From: Microplitis mediator
Lineage: Eukaryota > Arthropoda > Insecta > Hymenoptera > Braconidae
NCBI RefSeq assembly: GCF_029852145.1
Contig: NC_079979.1
Location: 19,479,901 to 19,543,900, forward strand
Direction: 5' to 3'
DNA length: 64,000 nt
This document shows positions 47,924 through 60,225 of the stretch, piece after piece (the stretch's first letter is position 1; each line of letters starts with the position of its first letter). The notes below the pieces were generated by a model, which saw only the letters and a list, made by a program, of their open reading frames with translations, did not search any database and was not told where the DNA came from. The translations under genes were made by a program, and so were the position numbers.

Positions 47924-49520
47924 TCATAGAGACTTTGGCAGGACCTTGATATTACTCTTCAACCAGCCGTGATAGGGCGACATCTTGATATCCTGAGCGT
48001 GTCTTCTGCGCCGCTGATGAGGTTCCACGGGTGCTGGTATCGGCGCTGCGTAGACAATGTGATTTTCACTGGGTTGGCTGTTTGTTGAAAACTTTTTAGC
48101 CGCCAGAATAATCGACAGCATTAGCGCTAATGAGGAAGCCATCAGCGCTTTCATTGTCAAGAATCCCAATGTACTGAACCCAATTACTCCCAACATTTTA
48201 CCTTTCATAATTATATTAATTAGTTATAATTTCCATAATTAGCATACATTATTGATTAATTAATTACGTACCCATTAATAGTGCCATTATGAAAATATTG
48301 TTGTTGCCTTTTTTACCCCCTCCTAGTCCGTAGTCATTTCTTCTACGGCCTAATAATTAAATTTTTATTATGTAATTGATAGTAAATCAAAATTTGAGAT
48401 TATTTTTAATTAACTTGTTTTAATTTTTTATTTCGAGAACCCCCCCCCCTCCCCCCTATATACATCAATGCGGAGTAATATGAAATCCCATTTTTTTTTT
48501 TTTATCAAAAATACGGTTACGATTTTTAGAAAATAATGGGGCAAGTTGACCAATCCAAAAATTTCCGTCAATTTTTTTTTTTAAATTACCATGAGGTAAA
48601 ATAGACCACAATTATAAAAATAAAAATTCTAAATTAACTCGAGTTCTCTTATGGAGTCCAATTTACCCCATTATTTTTTTTTAAATTACGAAAACTCCCG
48701 CTTAAAACTAAAAATTTTTTTCATACAAAATACTAATATTTTATAACTTTAATTAAACTTTTAAAAAAATTAATAATTTTGGGACTCCACTGATACAAAT
48801 TCGAAATCTACCCGGGTCAAAAATAAAACTTGATTCAGGCTCGCTTCGCCTTAAAATTTAAGTCGAAAAAGTCTAAACCAAGTCAATTTCGACTTGATTT
48901 CGACTTTTTCGTCTTAAATCGTGACTAAGTCAGCCAGTTAAGTCTAAAACAAAGCGAAAACTTAATATATTTCATACCTCCGTAAAAAAAGTCGAGTTTG
49001 TCTTGTGAAAAACGGCTCCAAATTTCGACTTGGTAAACTAAGTCTAAATCAAGTATTATTTTTGACCCGGGTACTGAACGTAGAATACCAATTTAATAAA
49101 AAAATATCAAAGCATACCTTCTTCATCATTCGTCAAACTCTCCCAATCAAAAGGCAGAAGACTACTCAATTTAATTCTCAACTCTTTACCCTCGAACAAT
49201 CCCAAAATCGTGCTCTGCAAAGTTCTAGCTTTTCTATCCCCCGACTGAACACTCCCCCGAGTCTCTTCATCAACGATGCTAATTCCATCAGTAATTTGAA
49301 TCCGCGATGTAGTGGCAGCACGTTCCAACAACTGTTGTATAACTCGCTTAACAATTCTCACTCCGTGACAGGAAATAGATACGTTCCGCGGGTCCTCTTT
49401 TGAACACAACATCGGCAGCCCTTTCCAGGGATCCCGATAATCCCTCAACTCACATTCGACATGTGTAATTACCACCATCAACATCCCACAGTACATCAAC
49501 ATCAACATCTTCATCTTCAT
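47924..49520 (-). CDS. Osiris-family protein H (Arg-rich, short tail)
   Basis: Three exons, 49520-49118, 48349-48272 and 48201-47924, encode 252 residues; both introns are phase 1. The leader is Met/Leu-rich (KMKMLMLMYCGMLMVVITHV). Cys pair C39/C51 and the helix GVRIVKRVIQQLLERAA follow. Exon 2 starts GRRRNDYGLGGGKKGNNN, an insertion within the usual RGKKK motif, and the second intron cuts the hydrophobic domain at residue 161 (LLMG/GKML). Exon 3 gives GFSTLGFLTMKALMASSLAL and MLSIILAAKKF, where the usual GKALLxxKIAL is weakened (MKALMASSLAL). The tail includes HIVYAAPIPAPVEPHQRRRR and lacks the LAYSAY ending. The 768-bp first intron contains a TA-flanked MITE. The extra intron and reduced domain resemble gene B, a likely close paralogue. 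An acceptor-like GTGGCAG at 49542-49548 hints at a 5' UTR intron. Confidence 0.9.
48811..49071. mobile_element. MITE in intron 1 of gene H
   Basis: Left end CCCGGGTCAAAAATAAAACT (then TGATT) and right end its near reverse complement, ending TTTTTGACCCGGG, each next to TA. The interior carries AAGTCGAAA/TTTCGACTT words in both orientations. It is about 261 bp and non-coding. Confidence 0.8.
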
Positions 49521-49629
49521 TTCGCTTAATCTCCAAGTACTTCTTATACTGCCACAATAAATTCAAAAAATTAAACCAATATTTGGTCACTATTTCGAGA
49601 TCTGCCTACCGGGCAACAATCCGAAGATG

Positions 49630-49664
49630 ACTAACTTTATTTCAAACACCATTGGATTTATATA
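49630..49664 (-). promoter_or_regulatory. TATA/Inr promoter of gene H
   Basis: Minus-strand TATATAAATCC starts at 49664 and an initiator-like TTAGTC has its A at 49632, 32 bp downstream. The leader to the ATG at 49520 would be about 112 nt if unspliced. Confidence 0.6.
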
Positions 49665-50609
49665 GATTGCACTCAAGCTTGTACTTATTTTTTATTTTTA
49701 TTTCAGTGCTATAACAATTACCGTAAACAAAAACCGTCATCTTTTCTTTATGGATCTATGCGCAGCATCGTCATGTTTTTCGTCTTTTTTTTTTCTGTAG
49801 TAGTAGTAGTAAAATTAAACTTCCGTTTCGCTTGTCCAATTTTATTAATCTCCATCTTGTTCTTCTTCTCCTGTATATATTTAGATAAAACCCCGCGTTA
49901 TCGTATTTAAAAATAAATAAATAATAAAATAAAGTGTTTCAGAGCGTTACAGAATAAAAATTTACCATGAGCACTAAATTTATTTAATATTAATTTTTCT
50001 GAGAACAAACAATCACTACTCGGTTTTTGCTGAGAGTAAGTGCAGCAAGAAGTAGCGTAGACATCAAATTCTTAAGATTTTATTGATAAATTACTATTTC
50101 AAATGAATGTATTTGTATATATGTATATGTATTTAGTTATGAATTTGTGTGGTAGGTTTTTACGCTTAACGGGTTCTAGGCTGCTCCGTTTTCAAAATTT
50201 AAATATTTTAGTGTAACACTGAATTATTTATGGTAATAAGTAAAATTGAAAATTGGTGAGGAGGAAAATAATGAGCGAGGATGGGTGAGAGGGAGAGAGA
50301 AGAGCTGAGAGTGAAGAGAGAAGAAGATCGATTAATGAATCTAGTTCATCTCCTTCAGCCTTTCTCTTCTGTTCCACTTCTCTAGACATCACTACACTTG
50401 GTTACTGTTCCTTGTTGCTTTTATTATCATTATTATTGATATTGTGATTATGGGAGTTGTAAAATTGTAACCCTTATGTAGGAGTGATGTGCGCATTGAT
50501 GGCGTCAGGTATATCTAGAGCTGCGATTCGAAATCATTTCAATTGTTTATAAGGAATTGATCGCAGATACACGTCTTTATATATTTTATATATCCGTGTA
50601 ATTATTTTT
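49665..50609. other. Upstream flank of gene H
   Basis: AT-rich DNA with a GTAGTAGTAGTAG run (49797-49810) and a purine-rich GAGAGGGAGAGAGAAGAG block at 50289-50330. No gene is recognised. Confidence 0.4.
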
Positions 50610-51367
50610 AACTTCCCGCTAAGAAAATTGTAAATTTTCAAAAATTCGGGAAGTTATTGGTTTCGGTCCGATTTACGAAAATCGAATTTCTATCAGATGT
50701 CGACGTTTTGAGGTCCTAGGAAGCTATTCTGACTAATTTCAAGATGATGTCCGAGTGTATGTATGTATGTATGTACGTACGTACGTATGTAAATACCTGT
50801 ATCTTTTGAACGGATGAACCGATTTTGAACTTTAAGGTGCCATTCGACGCGGATTGTCAATATCTTGAAGCCGAGAGGAAATTGAGCTTGGTCGGTAGGG
50901 CTCGTTCAGAGATATTCCAAAAATAAAGTTTTTTCAAAAATGTTTTTTTTGGATAACTTTTAATGTGCTCGAAGGATTAATTCCAAAATGGACTGGGCTC
51001 TAGAGCTTTATAAGCCGCGTCGAATGCCACCTCAACCATCAAAATCGGTTCATTCGTTCAAGAGAAACCGTTGTCGAAAGAATTAAAAAAAAAAATTTTT
51101 TTTATTTTTCCTGAAATATCTCAAAAACGACTCGATAAATCGGATCCAAAATTTTATCAGCTTTAGAACTTGACAAAACGCATCGATTGCCGCCTCAACC
51201 ATCAAAATCGGTTAATTCGTTCGCGAGATATCGTGGGAGAAAGAAATGCTAAAAAATGGTTTTTTATAAAACAATGGCATACAAAAGTATTTGCGAGCTC
51301 GTAGAGCTCGAAAATGTATTCACAATAGTGTTTTCGAGCTCAACGAGCTCGAAAACAGCGGGAAGTT
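50610..51367. mobile_element. 758-bp element with AACTTCCCGCT ends
   Basis: The 11-bp ends AACTTCCCGCT and AGCGGGAAGTT are inverted. The interior includes a TGTA/CGTA tetranucleotide run (50756-50788), and twice CGGATCC/ACCGATTTTGA-like text followed by CCATCAAAATCGGTT (51036 and 51200). It ends with clustered GAGCTC palindromes. There is no long open frame. The class is unclear, but the end structure marks it as a mobile-element copy. Confidence 0.65.
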
Positions 51368-52839
51368 TTGGGGCTGGCCCGCAGGGTCAACTGACAGACC
51401 GATTTTTTTTTAAATGTATTAATTTTATATTTCAATAAATATAAATTTGTTGCTTTGAACAAATATTTTTTAAATGAAAAAATTTCGTTGACCAATTTTG
51501 AAATTTTGTAAAAAAAATGACAGAAATTCGAAATCAATGATCAATTTTATCTTTTACAATTAGCTGTAGATGCAGTTTTTTCAGGAAATTTCAAAATTAG
51601 GTGCAGGTAAAATTTCGTTGACCCAAAAATAGTAAAAAAAAATTTTTATTTATCAAAATTGTTATCTGAATTTTTTTTAAAACTTTTGACTCTAAAATTA
51701 CATCAAAAATATTTTTTTTACCCACCCTATTTTACCCTGCCCTCTATAAGAACTTTCACCTCAAAGTCATTCAGCAAAAAAAAATAAATTCCACCAAAAA
51801 TGTCAAATTATAAAATAATTGTCAAAAGTATGTATATATATATAGCAATACAATAAATCATTCGAAATCGAAAGTCGGTATAAATACCCAGTTTGCGGAC
51901 TAAAGAAGCCTCTAGAAATAATCTAAATAAATAAAATAATTAATAAATAAATCCAAAATCTATCTCATCTTCCTTCGTGTCCAAGAGAAAGCCGGATGAA
52001 TCGAGGCCGACTCATTTGAATGAATTTTTACGCACCTTGTGCTCCTCGGACACACATTTTTTTTATTTCATCTTTACAGTATCACCATTATTATTATCTC
52101 TCTCTTCTCGTTTAATTTTTTTTTTTTTTTTATTTCTTATTTCTTATTTATTTGAATACCTTCGCTGCGCACTCTTTTATCCTTGATCACTCTCGGAGAC
52201 GAGGTCAAGAGCATCATCTCTCCTCTCTCGTTACTATATACAGCTTGCAGCGCGTCTTTGATCACTTGGCCCCACACACAATTCGGGCTCGGACTTGGGC
52301 TTGGACTTGGATGGACTCGAACTCGGGTGCGGTATAACGGGATTAATTCTTGATGATTCATAAGCATCTGATAGTGCCCACCGACAAGCAATATCCTCTT
52401 AACCGCATTTTTATTTATCATTATTACTATATATATATTTGTATATATACATAAATATGTTCAAACGGTTTTTTAAAATAGTTATTTGAAGATTAGTAGG
52501 TAAAAAAAAAATGATTATTAATAAATTAAAGTAAAAGGTCTTACGAAAAACAATAAATATATATTTATTAAATAATATATAACACAACAAATATATATAA
52601 AGTTATGATACAAAGTAATTGGTCGCCTTAAATCAACTGGCAAGTGGGATTAATTATTATGACAACATTAATAATTAGAAGTTACGATGAGACTTATAAT
52701 TAAGACTCGACTCGGTTTTTGACCTAATGATCTTTGGAGAGATGAAGTTCTGTTATTTGAGTTTTGAAATTTTTATTTTTTAAATGGAGTGAATTTGAAC
52801 TTTTTGAATTTATGATTACAGTTAAAAGAGTTTTAGAAT
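51368..52839. other. Intergenic stretch, no gene recognised
   Basis: AT-rich DNA. A 94-codon frame at 52137-52421 (minus) contains a Pro-Ser repeat made by GGACTTGG units (52290-52310) and is not accepted as a gene. Confidence 0.4.
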
Positions 52840-53450
52840 TTTGGGTTTTAAATTGAAGTTTCGAAATTTGAACATGCAGTAAATTTATCTTTTGAAATTT
52901 GAAATAACGGTTGATTAAATTCTCAAAATTATGACTTTTTAAATTTGAACTGACAATAAATTAAATTCTTGAAATTTTGATATTTTAAATTTGAACTGTC
53001 AGTAAATTGAAATCTCGAAATTTTGACTTTTTAAAATTTAAGTTGACAGTAAATTAAAATCTCGAAATTTTGACTTTTTAAATTTGAACTGACAATTAGT
53101 TAAATTCTCGAAATTTTGACTTTTTTAAATTTGAACTGACAGTAAATTAAAATCTCGAAATTTTGACTTTTTTAAATTTAAGTTGACAGTAAATTAAATT
53201 CTCGAAATTTTGACTTTTTTAAATTTGAACTTACAGTAAATTAAATTCTCGAAATTTTGACTTTTTTAAATTTGAACTTACAGTAAATTAAAATCTCGAA
53301 ATTTTGACTTTTTAAATTTGAACTAACAGTAAATTAAAATCTCGAAATTTTGACTTTTTAAATTTGAACTAACAGTAAATTAAAATCTCGAAATTTGGAC
53401 TTTTTAAATCTGAACTGAGTTAATTAAATTATCGAAATTATGACTTTAGA
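52840..53450. repeat. Tandem array, 46-48 bp period, about 12 copies
   Basis: CTCGAAATTTTGACTTTTT recurs at 53014, 53061, 53107, 53153, 53201, 53248, 53294, 53341 and 53387, with more diverged units on both sides. Each unit also carries AAATTTGAACTGACAGTAAA. The array is the most regular in the window. Confidence 0.92.
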
Positions 53451-54067
53451 AATTTGGTTAAATTTAATAACTTAAACTGTCACAAGTTAAAATATAAAAA
53501 TTATAGTTTATTAGGGTCAAAATTTCTAAAATTTAATTTTACAAATTAAAACTACCAAAAATTATAATTAACAGATCATTAGACCCATGATCCTCAACTC
53601 GAGTCGTCACATAATTTTATACAATTTAATAATAATAATAACAATAACAATAATAAATAAATAATAAATAATTAACAATTAAAAATTAAAAATACTGTGT
53701 CGTCTACGTTAATTTTTTACATGTCCGTCATGTCCACTAAAATTAATCGTCAGTAATTTTCAATCTGTACAAGTGCTTAAGTATTAGAAAAAATGTATGA
53801 GTCTCGTATACATTTAAGTCAAGTTTGTTTGTGTGAGTCAGAGTAAAAAAAGTAAATCAGGTCCTAGTTCGTTTGAAAATTTTCAAATATACAAATAAAA
53901 ATTGAGTAAAAAAAAAAAATGATGAATGAATGAATAGAGGGGTAAAATGAACGGATGATATTTCAAGTCGGTAAGAAGATAAAGATAAAGTAAGTTAAAT
54001 AAATAAATAAATATATATATATAAAGATTGATCGTGGGTAAAGTTCGTGCTCGTGGTTTCCATCAGC
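53451..54067. other. 3' flank of gene I
   Basis: AT-rich DNA with an (AAT/AAC)n stretch at 53620-53665. It includes the presumed 3' UTR of gene I (AT-rich, AATAAA words near 53998-54010 on the plus strand only). No gene is recognised. Confidence 0.4.
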
Positions 54068-55069
54068 TCAAACAGCAGCTGGAACGTGAGCGGAGTACGC
54101 GAGCTCTTGAGCGGCTCGTTGCTCAGTAGGTAACACTTGCCCATGGAAGTTTCTCGCCCATCCACTTGAGTAACTGTCATGCCCGCCGCCGTGGCCTTCG
54201 CTGAACGAATGACTCGCGGAATGATGCGGATGCGCCACAACTTCATAGGTGACGTGTTTTTGATGCGAGAATAATTTCTTCAGACCGATGATGCTGGCCA
54301 ATAGCAGAGCGATCTTCGAAAGGAGCAGAGCTTTACCGACTAATAAAGCGAGACCTTTGAAAGCCAAGGCCCCAATGAGACCGATCTTCAGTACCGCCGC
54401 CGCCAAAAGTGGCCCCATGTTGTTGCCTTTTTTCCCACGAGCTTGAAAATAATCATTTTTATTTTTTTAAATTTTTTTGACTTACAAATACATCAAATAT
54501 ATACTTAAGTAGATCAAGTGACCGCTGGTCAGACTTAATTTTAAAAACTTACCATCAATAAGCGAATTGTCAGCACGTTCGAGAGACAGCCCGAGATTTA
54601 ACGACCCGGTCTCGTCTTCGGAAGCGGAAACGACGACGTCGTCCTCGGGCAAAACTCGCCATTTGATGCTTCTGGACTTAACGAAGGCATATATTTTACC
54701 AGTTACCAAATCCATGAACTCCGAGTCGTCGTCTTTGCTGCGCCCGGCTTCATAAGTTATGACTTCTTCAGTAGCCTGACTAGTTTTTCTTATCTCGATG
54801 TCATCTGTCAGTTCAATTGAGGCCTTTTTTAATAACTTATTCATATATGTTACAAGTTTAAGCATTACACAACTGCTTATGTCATTTTGCGAGCACTTGT
54901 TATTTAATTTTCTCATAAGCTCCTCCTCGTACTTGGCACGATCAGTCAAGGTCACAGTCTGCTGCTGCTGTTGGTGATCAATTACTCCGATTTTTTCGAT
55001 TTTATCCATTGGATTTGCGAGGGTCACGCTCGCGAGACACGATACCAATAGAAATATCGCTCCTTTCAT
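54068..55069 (-). CDS. Osiris-family protein I
   Basis: Two coding exons, 55069-54553 and 54441-54068, encode 296 residues; the intron is phase 1. The ATG at 55069 begins a clear signal peptide (MKGAIFLLVSCLASVTLANP). A Gln run (DHQQQQQTV) precedes the Cys pair C59/C67 and VMLKLVTYMNKLLKKASIEL. The linker is acidic (EDETGSLNLGLSLERADNSL). After the intron come ARGKKGNNMGP (from residue 173), the hydrophobic segment (IGALAFKGLALLVGKALLLS, KIALLLASIIGLKKLFS), HVTYEVVAHPHH, a His/Gly/Ser tail and the ending AAQELAYSAHVPAAV. The YEVVAHPHH motif pairs it with gene F. A 5' UTR intron is well supported: a donor CTCAG/GTGAGT at 55210 and an acceptor TTTTGTATAG at 55077, seven bases before the ATG. 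Confidence 0.95.
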
Positions 55070-55076
55070 TTTGTAT

Positions 55077-55209
55077 CTATACAAAAAAAATATTAATTAC
55101 AATTTTCAAAATTAGTTTTTTCGCAGAATTTCGTATTTTTTTTTGTTAAAGAAAAATTTTACGATCAGACACTGAATTAAAATCCGTGATAAAAAATATG
55201 ACAACTCAC
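55077..55209 (-). other. Predicted 5' UTR intron of gene I
   Basis: GT at 55209 follows CCTCAG (consensus GTGAGT), and AG at 55077 follows a T-rich tract. The first exon, from about 55379 to 55210, would be entirely non-coding. Confidence 0.65.
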
Positions 55210-55376
55210 CTGAGGTTTAACGAAGCCAAAAAAATGTCACTCGCGAAAATAATCGCGACAGATTTCCTATGAACCGGAATTTAAAAAAACGAAAACTAAC
55301 AACAAACAATTGAGCTGAGGACAATTAATAAATAATGCAGCCCCTCAATCGGTGCGTGCACGAGGAGAGCAAGGCT

Positions 55377-55411
55377 TCTGATCCTGCGTCTCGCCCCGGT
55401 CACTTTATATA
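55377..55411 (-). promoter_or_regulatory. TATA/Inr promoter of gene I
   Basis: Minus-strand TATATAAAG starts at 55411 and initiator TCAGA has its A at 55379, 32 bp downstream. It drives the non-coding first exon that ends at 55210. Confidence 0.65.
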
Positions 55412-55879
55412 CGTAGATCTCGCTTAGAAGATCCGAGAGGTGCCCACCATTACTCCAGGTGGAGGGATCCAGTGCTGAGTCCAGCATGCAGTGCACTCGA
55501 GTTTGTTGTAGTAACAACAACAACAACAACATAGACGACTGCAAGGCAATAGATGTGAGACGTGAGTGAGAATAAGAGAGAGAGAAGAAAGAAGTAAATC
55601 GTATGGGAATAGACGATGGTATTTAATGCAGTAGGTTAGTCAAGTGCGGGAGGCATAAGTATTTCCTCTTCTAAACTGGTTCTTTATAACTTTTATAAAG
55701 TTTGCTGCATAAATACCACAACATAAACAAAAACAACATTCATCGTGACGAATATCATTTTTAATTCCACATAAATTTACATGTTCATTCATTTTTGAAT
55801 GATAATTTTATTTTGATGAAGTTTGGAAAAAATTTATGGAGTTGACTTGGAATCAAAATTATGCGGAAACTATTGACTT

Positions 55880-56150
55880 TAGAGAGAAAGTTACCAGAAT
55901 CTTTTTTGTAGAAAATTTAATTTGCTATAAAATTGTATTGAGATAAATTTGTCATATTTTTGATAGTTTAGCCAGTATTTGAATTTGAAAGAACAAAATA
56001 AGTAGTGGGATGAGATTTTGACTTGAATTATAAACTGAGTCTTTGAAATGAGAATTCTGAGTTATCTATCAGAGATACGATAAAAATGTACATGAGTAAA
56101 TTTGTAGGAAATTAAATTTGCTACAAGAAAGTATTCTTTAATTTTTTTCT
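55880..56150. repeat. Dispersed repeat, relative of 218-905
   Basis: It contains TTTTTTGTAGAAAATTTAAT, TTTTTGATAGTTTAGCCAG, TTATCTATCAGAGATACGAT and GTAGGAAATTAAATTTGCTA. These are the building blocks of the 218-905 repeat in inverse order, so this copy lies in the opposite orientation. Confidence 0.65.
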
Positions 56151-57001
56151 TAGACTCAATAATTGATGAGTTATTTTAATTATAAGTTTAATTTTTGTAA
56201 AAATAATAATAAACGAGTGATAACTGGTTGAATTATTTATTTCCTTGTTTGTAATAAAATAATTTATGTAAGTATGTATGTGCGTACATATATGAAATTT
56301 AATAATACTTAAAGAACCGGGTGATGCTGAGGAACAGCCCCACGACGGCTCGAGAACGGTGTCACGGATGTAGAGCACGCACGGCATCATATTTATCCAG
56401 TTGTGTGTTGTATCAACCTTATATGAAACTGGTCATTAATCGTGCCGCGTTAAATTCCACTTGCTTCCTTTCCTCTCGCATCGGTTATTGCAAACCCAAG
56501 CCGTTTAAATTTTATTTGATGCGAGTAGAGCGAGAAAAAAATTAGAGATCGCGATAGAATTTAAGAATTTTAATTAAGAAATCATTTTTTACACTCATGG
56601 GACGGAATTTACATTTAAATATTCAAATTTTAATCATCATTGTGCCTATCGTGGGCGTAGTGATGCGTTCCCTACTTAATTTAACGGTCGCTAATTACTG
56701 GGCACAAGCGCAGAGTCGATTTACGGTGCAAGTAATTAAATATTTAATTTTTTAAATTTAAATAAAGTTATTAAGTGAAATTAAATATTTTATTTTATCT
56801 TATGGTAATAATTTATTGTGGAAAATAATAATTTATGGTAGAAATGACCTCGTCTGGACAACAACGAGACAACTTGAACACGATACTCTCACCGTTTCCT
56901 CAGAAGGGAGGAAAGGAAGTGAGGGAGAAACATTAGTTTATAAATCCGGAGCAGCTTTCCACGGGATTGGTGACGGAAGGTCAAGAGTAGTTAGATTTTA
57001 T

Positions 57002-57002
57002 C

Positions 57003-57056
<54 letters not shown>
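57002..57056. repeat. (TA)n microsatellite
   Basis: Some 25 TA dinucleotides with one CATATA interruption near the start. This is the longest perfect TA run in the window. Confidence 0.9.
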
Positions 57057-57059
<3 letters not shown>

Positions 57060-59639
57060 TACACTGTTGAGAAAAAAACAATCATTTCAAATGGAAAATG
57101 TTTTTCTTTTGAGCTGCAGACGTTTATTTTGAAAGTTACAAAAAAAAAGTATAAGACCTTTTTTTTAGGAAATTTTATCCTCTACAAAATCAATCTGATG
57201 AGTAAAGTCGCTAAATTCAGCGGTTTAAAAGTTACAGCGATTTAAAAGAAATTTATTATCAATGGCCTGTTGCTTTCAAAAGGTGAATTTTAATAAATTT
57301 TCAAAATTATGTAGCAGGAAATTAAAATTTTTTAAATAAATAGTAAACATCTAATATGGGTTTAATTACAAAGTCTACACATTTAAGCTCTATAAGTATT
57401 TTTTGAATACTAATTAAATATTTAATGGGTCAGTTGTTAATTTTTTTTTCAAATTCTAATATATATGAATATATGTGTACATATATTGGCAAAGGAGGCC
57501 ATTGCTTTTCAATAATCGTGTCGAGATGCAAAGGATGGATGCATTTTGATGCCACTTTTCTTCAAACTTGTAATGAAAAATAAAAAAAAAAATTTGCATA
57601 AAAAAAAAAGAAAATTATTGAAATTAAATTTGGCGGTAAGCCACAAAATAATTCGATTGATACGAAAAAATAATTTTTTACGGCGATCTCATTGTTGAAA
57701 CATTAATTTAATGGTTGAGAATTAGCGGCCATTAGAAGAGTATTAATTAAATAATTTAAACTTATCAGCAATTAAATATTAATGGTAGAGTAAATTGTGA
57801 GAAAATATGATAACTAAATTAGGCGTAAGTGGAAATGAAAGAGTAATCGAGTGCGATTAGGTGGACGATAATTTATCAGAGTAGCCAACACACTGATAAT
57901 ATTGCCAGCATTGATAGTATTGGTTCCCCGTTTCCGGTCTTCTCGTTTAAATGAGGCCACTTGGTCAACGGGTTCGCAGTTCCGTCCGATTCTTTGGATC
58001 CTCAGTGAGAACTTATTCGACCGGTTTGGCTGCTATATATATATACATATATATAGTATCCTCTACTCTCTTAAATGCTGATAGATTTTACAGGAGAGAC
58101 CAGTAAAAGATTCCATTTCCTATGCTATTTAAATAGAAATTTAGAAAATTTATTGTTGATTTTTAAATTTCCACGCCGAAAAAAATCGGGAGTGAATTCG
58201 GATTTTCTCTCAATCCGAATTTACTCGAAGTTCCAGAGTTTTTTAAAAAATCATTCTGGATAAGGAGTAAATAGGGAGTTTGTCTTTTCAGCGGAGTGAT
58301 TCCGGTGAATTTCACTTCAAGGGAATTAAATAAACAAACAGTCATCCGCTGCGCAATCACAGATTTAATCCACATTCACTCCGCAAATAAATATGAGAAA
58401 TTTGACTTATTGCTTATGGTCATAAAAAAACTACTTTAGTACATCACCTTATGGGTTGTCTTACTACAGCCCATTTCGCCCCCTCTTTATTCATTGCTGA
58501 TGAAAATTATTGGATGCTCATGACTGACATGTGGTATCAAAAATACAAGACTAGGAAAATAATAAAAAAAATTTCCCGTTGTAATGAAAGCTAACAATAA
58601 ATTTTCCTTAAGACGAAGGAACAATAGTGTATAATTAGCCATTTAATTAAATCCATACTCACAGAGTAAGTAAATAAAATAATTAAAAAAAAATGTAACG
58701 CTACGATGCTCATTACATTGTATGTATTTATGGCTGCTAACTAGATGGAACTAGCTAATCATATGGTTACAGCATGGACTTGAAGTTAATAACAACTTAT
58801 GGGGTTCGTCTAGTGTATTACATACATTTCGAATTCGCTGCACGTTATAAGCGTCTTGAAAAATATGATATTTATACCTACGAATCTAATGTTGAGGCAT
58901 ATTAGTGTGATATGTAGATAAATATATATACTTGTCGTCCATGACCCTGTTTTCGCATTCCTTCCGGTTCGGAGATCGCGGCACACCTTTACTTCTTGTC
59001 CTGAGCAATGGCTGTTAGCTCCTTCGCTCGATGCGCTTGATCTTGATTGCCAGTGAAAATGGCACGGAATTATGACGGGAACGCGAAAAAACGACCTGTG
59101 GAAACATACGCACTTCATATATATCATATATATGAAATTTTTTATTTCTTTTTATGAATTTTTATTTATAAAAAAATAAAACGTACAGGAAATTATTAAA
59201 TTACATATTTATTTTCCGATTGGACTATATATGCATGTGTTTTTTTTATATATATGTATGGTGGCAATAAATTATTTTTTGAATAAATAATGTGCGGAGA
59301 ATGAACGTCAATGCGCAAGCATTTTGGTGATATTTAATGGGTGAATGGCACAATCGAAGAAAGAAAGAAAGTAAAAGAAAGTGAGGCAAGTTTGCTCACT
59401 TTAACTCAAATGACGTCAATGAAATTATAATACACGGAATGGATTAATTTTCTACTTTATTTTTATGGCTTATTTATGTTTGTTAGGATAAATAATGATA
59501 AAATCATTTTCTATATGCCTACGTCATTCTTTAGTAATTCAAATATATATTAAAATTATATATGGTTATTTATTATTATTGTTTTCGCAAATAAATTTTT
59601 GAAATATTAGAATTCATTTTCAAATTGAAATAACTCATG

Positions 59640-59935
59640 AAATACTGGGCTTACGGAAAAAGTCAATGAATGTTTTTTTGTAGGAAATTAAATTTCCTAT
59701 AAATTTGTTCGAGTCCATTTTTATCGTATCTTTGATAGATAACTTATAAATGCGATTTGAAATACTCAGTTTATAATTTGAATCAAAATCTCATCCCATT
59801 CATAATTAAATCTTTCAAAACAACATACTGGCTTAACTATTAAAAATATGACAAATATGCACCTATACAATTTTGTAGGAAATTACGTTCTCTACAAAAA
59901 AGTATTCAATGAATTTTTTTGTAAGTCCAACGGTT
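59640..59935. repeat. Dispersed repeat, relative of 218-905
   Basis: It shares TATCGTATCTTTGATAGATA, GGCTTAACTATTAAAAATAT and the TTTGTAGGAAATTA ends with the 218-905 family, in the same orientation. The ends are inverted repeats of each other, so the family is MITE-like. Confidence 0.7.
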
Positions 59936-60225
59936 TAGACACAATCTTAATTTAAAGAACTATATAAATTCAAAAAATTGTTTTATTAAATTTGATCATT
60001 ATATTTACAAATTATCTATAAGTATAAATATATAAAAACTTACAATGGTAAATTTACACACAAAATTTAAATACTTAAATATAAAAGTATAAACTTATGT
60101 TATTTACAATAATAATAAGAAAATGCCACGTCATGTTTAAGATAATACTTAAGATACTTAAATTAATTAATCAAAAATATTAATTGTCATTTCATATTTT
60201 TTTAATTATTCTAGATAAATTAAGC

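Larger units (their letters stand above)
55412..60225. other. Gap between genes I and J
   Basis: No gene is recognised over 4.8 kb. It includes (CAA)n at 55515-55530, diverged copies of the 218-905 repeat family (55880-56150 and 59640-59935), a long (TA)n at 57002-57056, a GAGTGAATTCGGATT-type repeat at 58180-58390 and a (GAAA)n run at 59357-59375. The 59960-60225 part is probably the J 3' UTR. Confidence 0.45.

Noticed and set aside
52137..52421. 94-codon minus-strand frame with a Pro-Ser repeat
   Set aside because: The repeat comes from GGACTTGG units; no signal peptide or domain.
52840..53450. Possible CRISPR-like array because of regular spacing
   Set aside because: Units are contiguous, with no unique spacers; the host is a eukaryote.
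56816..57070. 84-codon frame ending in an Ile-Tyr run
   Set aside because: The end is translation of the (TA)n microsatellite.
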